The notes beneath the pieces were generated by a model. It had not been told where the DNA came from. It did not search any database and saw nothing but the letters and a program-made list of their open reading frames with translations. The translations under genes were made by a program, and so were the position numbers. From contig PDRU01000112.1 in assembly GCA_002748225.1 (NCBI GenBank), forward strand, positions 1 to 10,182: a stretch of 10,182 nucleotides of DNA, written 5' to 3'. Position 1 is the stretch's first letter; each line of letters starts with the position of its first letter. Shown here piece after piece: positions 7,507 through 10,182 of this stretch. The stretch is from Spirochaetales bacterium. Its GTDB lineage: Bacteria > Spirochaetota > Spirochaetia > DSM-2461.

Positions 7507-7536
7507 TTGACAAAAATTGATAAAAGTCTGCACTAT
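7507..7536 (+). promoter_or_regulatory. Predicted promoter of the aroA-like/GH114 unit
   Basis: A perfect -35 TTGACA at 7507-7512 is followed after 18 bases by CACTAT (7531-7536), a weak -10 matching three of six consensus positions. Initiation would fall about 7543, inside operator O2. The -35 is convincing and the -10 is not, so the exact start is uncertain. Confidence 0.42.
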
Positions 7537-7539
7537 TGT

Positions 7540-7554
7540 CTGAAAACGTTTTCT
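7540..7554. promoter_or_regulatory. LacI-type operator O2 (aroA-like side)
   Basis: CTGAAAACGTTTTCT, identical over 15 bases to O1 and with the perfect palindrome GAAAACGTTTTC at 7542-7553. It sits just downstream of the predicted -10 for the plus-strand unit and 23 bases before the aroA-like start codon. Centre-to-centre distance to O1 is 136 bp. Confidence 0.82.
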
Positions 7555-7576
7555 CTCTCAGGGGGTTGGAAGCTGC

Positions 7577-8032
7577 ATGAAATTCTTAATTAATCAATCG
7601 TCAAAACTGTCGGGGAATGTTCATGTTCCCGGTAATAAATCAGGAACGGCCCGTTCCATTATTCTGGGCTCTCTGGCTTCCGGAACAACCCGGGTGCATA
7701 ACCCCCTTCTGAACATTGACAGTTTTTCCATTATAAAAATGATGCGGGCCATGGGTGTTGCCATTGATACCTCCCGGCCTGATCTGTGGATTATTGAAGG
7801 CTCCGGCGGAAAACTGCAGGTTCCCTCTTCTGTGCTGGACGCGGAAAATTCGGGAACCGGTTTTTATATGGTGGTTGCCGTTGCCAGCCTGATAGACGGC
7901 TGTTCAATTATTTCAGGCGATTATCAGATCTGTTACCGTCCGGCGGGCCCTCAGATAGAGGCTTTGAACGCTCTGGGCGCCGATATTTTTTCTTCCAGGA
8001 ATTCCGGTCCCGGGATACAACAATCCGCATAA
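7577..8032 (+). CDS. EPSP synthase-like, N-terminal fragment
   Basis: 151 codons, family-like through residue 144 (PGNKSGTAR at 18-26, ENSGTGFY at 90-97, YRPAGPQIEAL at 120-130) and then six out-of-frame residues (PGIQQSA tail) before TAA. On its own it would supply only part of the two-domain enzyme and should be inactive. Listed separately because it is an intact reading frame under the plus-strand promoter and operator O2. Confidence 0.6.
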   Translation: MKFLINQSSKLSGNVHVPGNKSGTARSIILGSLASGTTRVHNPLLNIDSFSIIKMMRAMGVAIDTSRPDLWIIEGSGGKLQVPSSVLDAENSGTGFYMVVAVASLIDGCSIISGDYQICYRPAGPQIEALNALGADIFSSRNSGPGIQQSA

Positions 8033-8043
8033 CAGACAGTAAA

Positions 8044-8778
8044 ATGCTGGAGATTCCCTACATCAACATGACCATTGGAATGCTGAAGCAGGTGGGTGTA
8101 ACGGTAGAGCATTCTGATGATTACCGGGAATACAGGGTAAAGGGGAATCAGAAAATGAAGGCGGCAGATTTTTATATGCCCGGAGACTGGGGAACCTCGG
8201 GTTATCCCATGATTGCCGCGGCTGTGCTGCCGGGTTCCAAAGTAACTTTTCATAATCTTGACACCTCTGATTACGCCGGTGAGCGGGCTTTTGTGGATAT
8301 TCTGAAAAAAATGGGCGCCCGGGTTGATGTCCGGAACAGCGGTAAAGACGGCATAACGGTTGAAGGAACGGATAATCTGCGGGGAATGGAGATTGACTGC
8401 TCCGGAACACCCGATGCCGTTCCCATACTTTCCGTTCTGGGATGCCGCGCAAAAGGAACGACAGTTCTGAAGAATATAGGCGCGAGCCGTCTTAAGGAAA
8501 CAGACCGGACGGCTATTATAAAAAAGGAACTGACAAAGATGGGCGGCCGTTTTGAAGAAACCCGCGATACTTTGACGATACATCATTCAGATTTAAAAGG
8601 AGCGTTTATTGACGGTCATCATGATCACCGGATCGTTATGGCTTCTTCCATTGCGGCTTTAACGGCCCAGGGCCCCAGTATTGTCAGCGATGCCGATTAT
8701 GTCGGGGTTTCCTATCCGAATTTCCATGAAACAATGGTGTCGATTGGGGCGGATATTGAGCGTCTGAAAAAAGTTTAG
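8044..8778 (+). CDS. EPSP synthase-like, C-terminal fragment
   Basis: 244 codons from the first ATG in the second frame; family similarity begins earlier, at about base 8011, with no start codon there and no Shine-Dalgarno before 8044. It contains GTPDAVPIL (121-129), KETDR (151-155), DHR (194-196) and YVGVSYPNF (219-227). It retains the PEP- and catalysis-related loops of the second half but lacks Lys at residue 222. Probably not translated efficiently as a separate protein. Confidence 0.5.
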   Translation: MLEIPYINMTIGMLKQVGVTVEHSDDYREYRVKGNQKMKAADFYMPGDWGTSGYPMIAAAVLPGSKVTFHNLDTSDYAGERAFVDILKKMGARVDVRNSGKDGITVEGTDNLRGMEIDCSGTPDAVPILSVLGCRAKGTTVLKNIGASRLKETDRTAIIKKELTKMGGRFEETRDTLTIHHSDLKGAFIDGHHDHRIVMASSIAALTAQGPSIVSDADYVGVSYPNFHETMVSIGADIERLKKV

Positions 8779-8815
8779 TAAAGTACGGCGGCCCGGGGGG
8801 CGGGGAGATTCCGGT

Positions 8816-9826
8816 ATGAAAATAAAAAGAAAAGAATGGACGCTGCTGACGGTATTGCTGCTTTTCCAGGGCCTGGCCGGATGCTCCGGCGGACCGGAAC
8901 CTCTGCCGGAGCGTCATTTCCGGGAAGATATGAGGATGTTTGTTACCGGAATATCCGCCTGGGCGAAATTTCAGAATTCAGAGTTTAAAATTATTCCCCA
9001 GAACGGGGTGGAACTTTTTACTCTCAACGGCGAGCATGATGGTGAACCGGCTGCGGCTTATCTGAATGCGATAGACGGTCAGGGGCAGGAAGATCTGTAT
9101 TACGGTTATACGGGAGACGGGCTTCGGACACCGGCGGAAGCAACGGCGCGGCTGGAAGGTTTTCTGGATATTGCCGCGCGGCATGGTGTAAAAGTACTTG
9201 TAACAAATTATGTGAAAGGAAACTCCCCGGCAGCCCGCCAGCGGGCGGATGACGCGCGGGCCCGTTCGCGGCTCAAGGGTTATTTAAATTTTTCCGCGCC
9301 TTCCCGCGGGCTGGATTGTGCGCCGGAGTATCCCGATCCTCTGAACGGCACGCCCGCCGGGAATATTGTCAGCCTGAACGATGCCGGTAACTTTCTCTAT
9401 CTGATTAATCCCGACGAACAGCATGATTCGAAGGCCGCCTTTCTCTCTGCGGTAATGAATACCAATTACGATCTGGTGCTGATAGACCCGTATTACGAAG
9501 GAGAAGCCCTGCTTCCGGAAGATGTTACAGCGCTTAAAACAAAGGCCGGCGGAGGCCGCCGTCTGGTGATTGCCTACATGAGTATAGGGGAAGCGGAAGA
9601 CTACCGCTATTACTGGCATTCTGAATGGGATACAGCTCCGCCGGCCTGGCTGGGGGCGGAGAATCCGCGCTGGAAAGGAAACTATAAAGTTGAGTATTGG
9701 AACAGGGACTGGCAGGATATTATTTTCGGCAGCGCGGAGAGCTGTTTGGGGCGCATTCTTTCTCAGGGATTCGACGGGGTGTATCTGGACATTGTTGACG
9801 CCTTTGAGTACTACGAACAGTTTTAA
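8816..9826 (+). CDS. Lipoprotein of the GH114/TM1410 family, circularly permuted block order
   Basis: A 336-residue predicted lipoprotein: signal segment LLTVLLLFQGLAGC with lipobox LAGC and Cys23. Blocks characteristic of the COG2342/GH114-like (endo-alpha-1,4-polygalactosaminidase; formerly mislabelled cysteinyl-tRNA synthetase) barrel are all present: IIPQNGVELF (59-68), AIDGQGQEDLYYGY (85-98), YDLVLIDPYY (218-227), IAYMSIGEAEDYRYYW (252-267), WKGNYKVEYW (286-295) and GFDGVYLDIVDAFEYY (318-333). In the usual order, as I recall it for TM1410, the IAY...GEAEDYR and DGVYLD blocks come first and the PQNG block last; here PQNG and AIDG come first and the chain ends right after the DGVYLD strand, suggesting a circular permutation. 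It is expected at the cell surface or in the periplasm, acting on a galactosamine-containing or other polysaccharide, although activity is unproven. Start has GGGGAG about eight bases upstream; 37 bp after the aroA-like gene, probably co-transcribed. Stop overlaps the convergent downstream gene. Confidence 0.86.
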   Translation: MKIKRKEWTLLTVLLLFQGLAGCSGGPEPLPERHFREDMRMFVTGISAWAKFQNSEFKIIPQNGVELFTLNGEHDGEPAAAYLNAIDGQGQEDLYYGYTGDGLRTPAEATARLEGFLDIAARHGVKVLVTNYVKGNSPAARQRADDARARSRLKGYLNFSAPSRGLDCAPEYPDPLNGTPAGNIVSLNDAGNFLYLINPDEQHDSKAAFLSAVMNTNYDLVLIDPYYEGEALLPEDVTALKTKAGGGRRLVIAYMSIGEAEDYRYYWHSEWDTAPPAWLGAENPRWKGNYKVEYWNRDWQDIIFGSAESCLGRILSQGFDGVYLDIVDAFEYYEQF

Positions 9827-10182
9827 GAGGGGTCTTGCTCCGGTTCTGTGTTGACCAGTTCTTCAATTTTCTTAATTTTCAGGCTGAGGCTGGCGCGGAC
9901 GCTTTCCAGGGGGTGAGCGGAAGCAAGTTCCCTGAAGGCGGTCAGGCTTTCGCGGACTTTTGCTTCGCTTAATTCTATTGCTTCTCTTTTGCTGTGCCGG
10001 CGGTCAAATTTCTGCGCCACGTCTCTGAGGCGGGGTTCTCCCTTGAGGCGGGCGTGCAGCCGGGCCAGTTTTAAGGGAACAGCTTCTTCTATCAGCTGTT
10101 CCCGGCCTTCGCCTATTGTCTTGTCTGCCAGTTCGGAGAGGTAGTGGAACATGTTTGCCATCTTTTCCTGGGCGTCTTCGGG
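9823..10182 (-). CDS. Hypothetical charged helical protein, probably 5' partial
   Basis: The frame is open from the right edge (residues PEDAQEK precede the first ATG at 10161) to TAA at 9823-9825, giving 119 visible residues. The sequence is rich in Lys, Arg and Glu with long stretches predicted helical, for example HYLSELADKTIGEGREQLI and VRASLSLKIKKIEELV, and has no membrane segment, signal peptide or cysteine. I do not recognise the family. The ATG at 10161 has AGGA only four bases upstream, so it could be a start, but the upstream in-frame residues look like continuous coding sequence. It converges on the GH114 lipoprotein gene, and the two stop codons overlap within TTAA, leaving no room for a terminator between them. 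Confidence 0.6.
   Translation of the reverse strand, partial: PEDAQEKMANMFHYLSELADKTIGEGREQLIEEAVPLKLARLHARLKGEPRLRDVAQKFDRRHSKREAIELSEAKVRESLTAFRELASAHPLESVRASLSLKIKKIEELVNTEPEQDPS

Larger units (their letters stand above)
7577..8778 (+). pseudogene. aroA: Broken EPSP synthase-like gene (aroA), internal deletion plus frameshift
   Basis: The two halves of a 3-phosphoshikimate 1-carboxyvinyltransferase (shikimate pathway, phosphoenolpyruvate plus shikimate 3-phosphate to EPSP) lie in different frames. Frame 2 carries the N-terminal half up to RNSG (about base 8008); frame 1 resumes the family alignment at RDTTIRITDSKMLEIPY (from about 8011). Compared with E. coli AroA, roughly 35 residues are missing at the join, including the SSQ segment that holds shikimate 3-phosphate, and the implied loss is one more than a multiple of three bases. 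Other catalytic positions survive: Lys21/Ser22/Arg26, Asn91-Ser-Gly-Thr94, Arg121-Pro, and in the second half PDA, KETDR and DHR. The conserved lysine of the C-terminal KSYP/KTFP motif is valine (VGVSYP, codon 8707-8709). Total remaining coding capacity is about 400 residues versus about 427. A sequencing or assembly error is the main alternative. The start has GGA about seven bases upstream. Confidence 0.8.

Noticed and set aside
7370..7513. A 48-codon N-terminal extension of the TAXI binding protein frame
   Set aside because: It covers the predicted promoter and operator O1 and would precede a perfect signal peptide with its own Shine-Dalgarno at 7369.
7986..7991. Run of six T in the aroA-like gene as a programmed -1 frameshift site joining the two halves
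   Set aside because: The direction would be right, but there is no proper slippery heptamer in register, the native frame clearly continues past it to RNSG, and about 35 residues would still be missing.
8779..8815. G/C-rich stretch between the aroA-like and GH114 genes as a terminator
   Set aside because: There is no stable stem followed by a U-tract; the bases include the Shine-Dalgarno of the next gene.
8816..9826. Cysteinyl-tRNA synthetase annotation for the lipoprotein
   Set aside because: This family was historically given that label, but the protein has a lipobox and GH114/TM1410 blocks and no aminoacyl-tRNA synthetase motifs such as HIGH or KMSKS.

Overview
The window looks like a chromosomal segment from a free-living or host-associated spirochaete (Spirochaeta/Treponema-like). 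The main clue is the signal peptide of the solute-binding protein, whose A-GGQQE junction is very typical of spirochaetal binding proteins. The protein set (AvtA-type transaminase, TAXI-TRAP transporter, lipoprotein of the GH114/TM1410 class) fits. The lineage is an inference from protein style, not from a marker gene. Genes are densely packed: most junctions are ATGA overlaps or gaps under 40 bp, and I see no RNA genes, insertion sequences or CRISPR.

Layout. (1) 1-596, plus strand: 3' part of a CBS-CBS-ACT (AcuB-like) regulatory protein cut by the left edge. (2) 606-2883, minus strand: avtA-azlC-azlD, a valine-pyruvate transaminase translationally coupled through two ATGA overlaps to the two subunits of a branched-chain amino acid exporter. 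(3) 2963-7369, minus strand: a four-gene transport operon in the order TAXI-family binding protein, DUF1850-like small protein, fused DctQM-type TRAP permease, LacI-family regulator. The regulator overlaps the permease by ATGA and has no obvious Shine-Dalgarno of its own. (4) 7370-7576: a divergent control region with two identical 15-bp LacI-type operators (core GAAAACGTTTTC) whose centres are 136 bp apart, one lying at each predicted start site. (5) 7577-8778, plus strand: an EPSP synthase (aroA-like) gene that is broken. About 35 codons, including the shikimate-3-phosphate-binding SSQ segment, are missing, with a frameshift, and a normally conserved C-terminal lysine is valine. (6) 8816-9826, plus strand: a lipoprotein with a GH114/TM1410-type barrel whose conserved blocks appear circularly permuted. 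(7) 9823-10182, minus strand: an unrecognised charged helical protein, probably running off the right edge.

How it fits together. The LacI-type protein is the natural candidate to bind the twin operators, giving autoregulation of the TRAP operon and simultaneous control of the divergent aroA-like/GH114 unit. The ligand of the TRAP system cannot be read from sequence. The unusual pairing with an EPSP-synthase-like gene is the only hint and it is weak. The avtA-azlCD block is a self-contained branched-chain amino acid synthesis/overflow module that may be transcribed with, or separately from, the TRAP operon. Most notable points for follow-up: the twin operators at near-integral helical spacing, the damaged and divergent aroA-like gene, the permuted GH114 lipoprotein, and a pair of strong hairpins just after the binding-protein stop codon.
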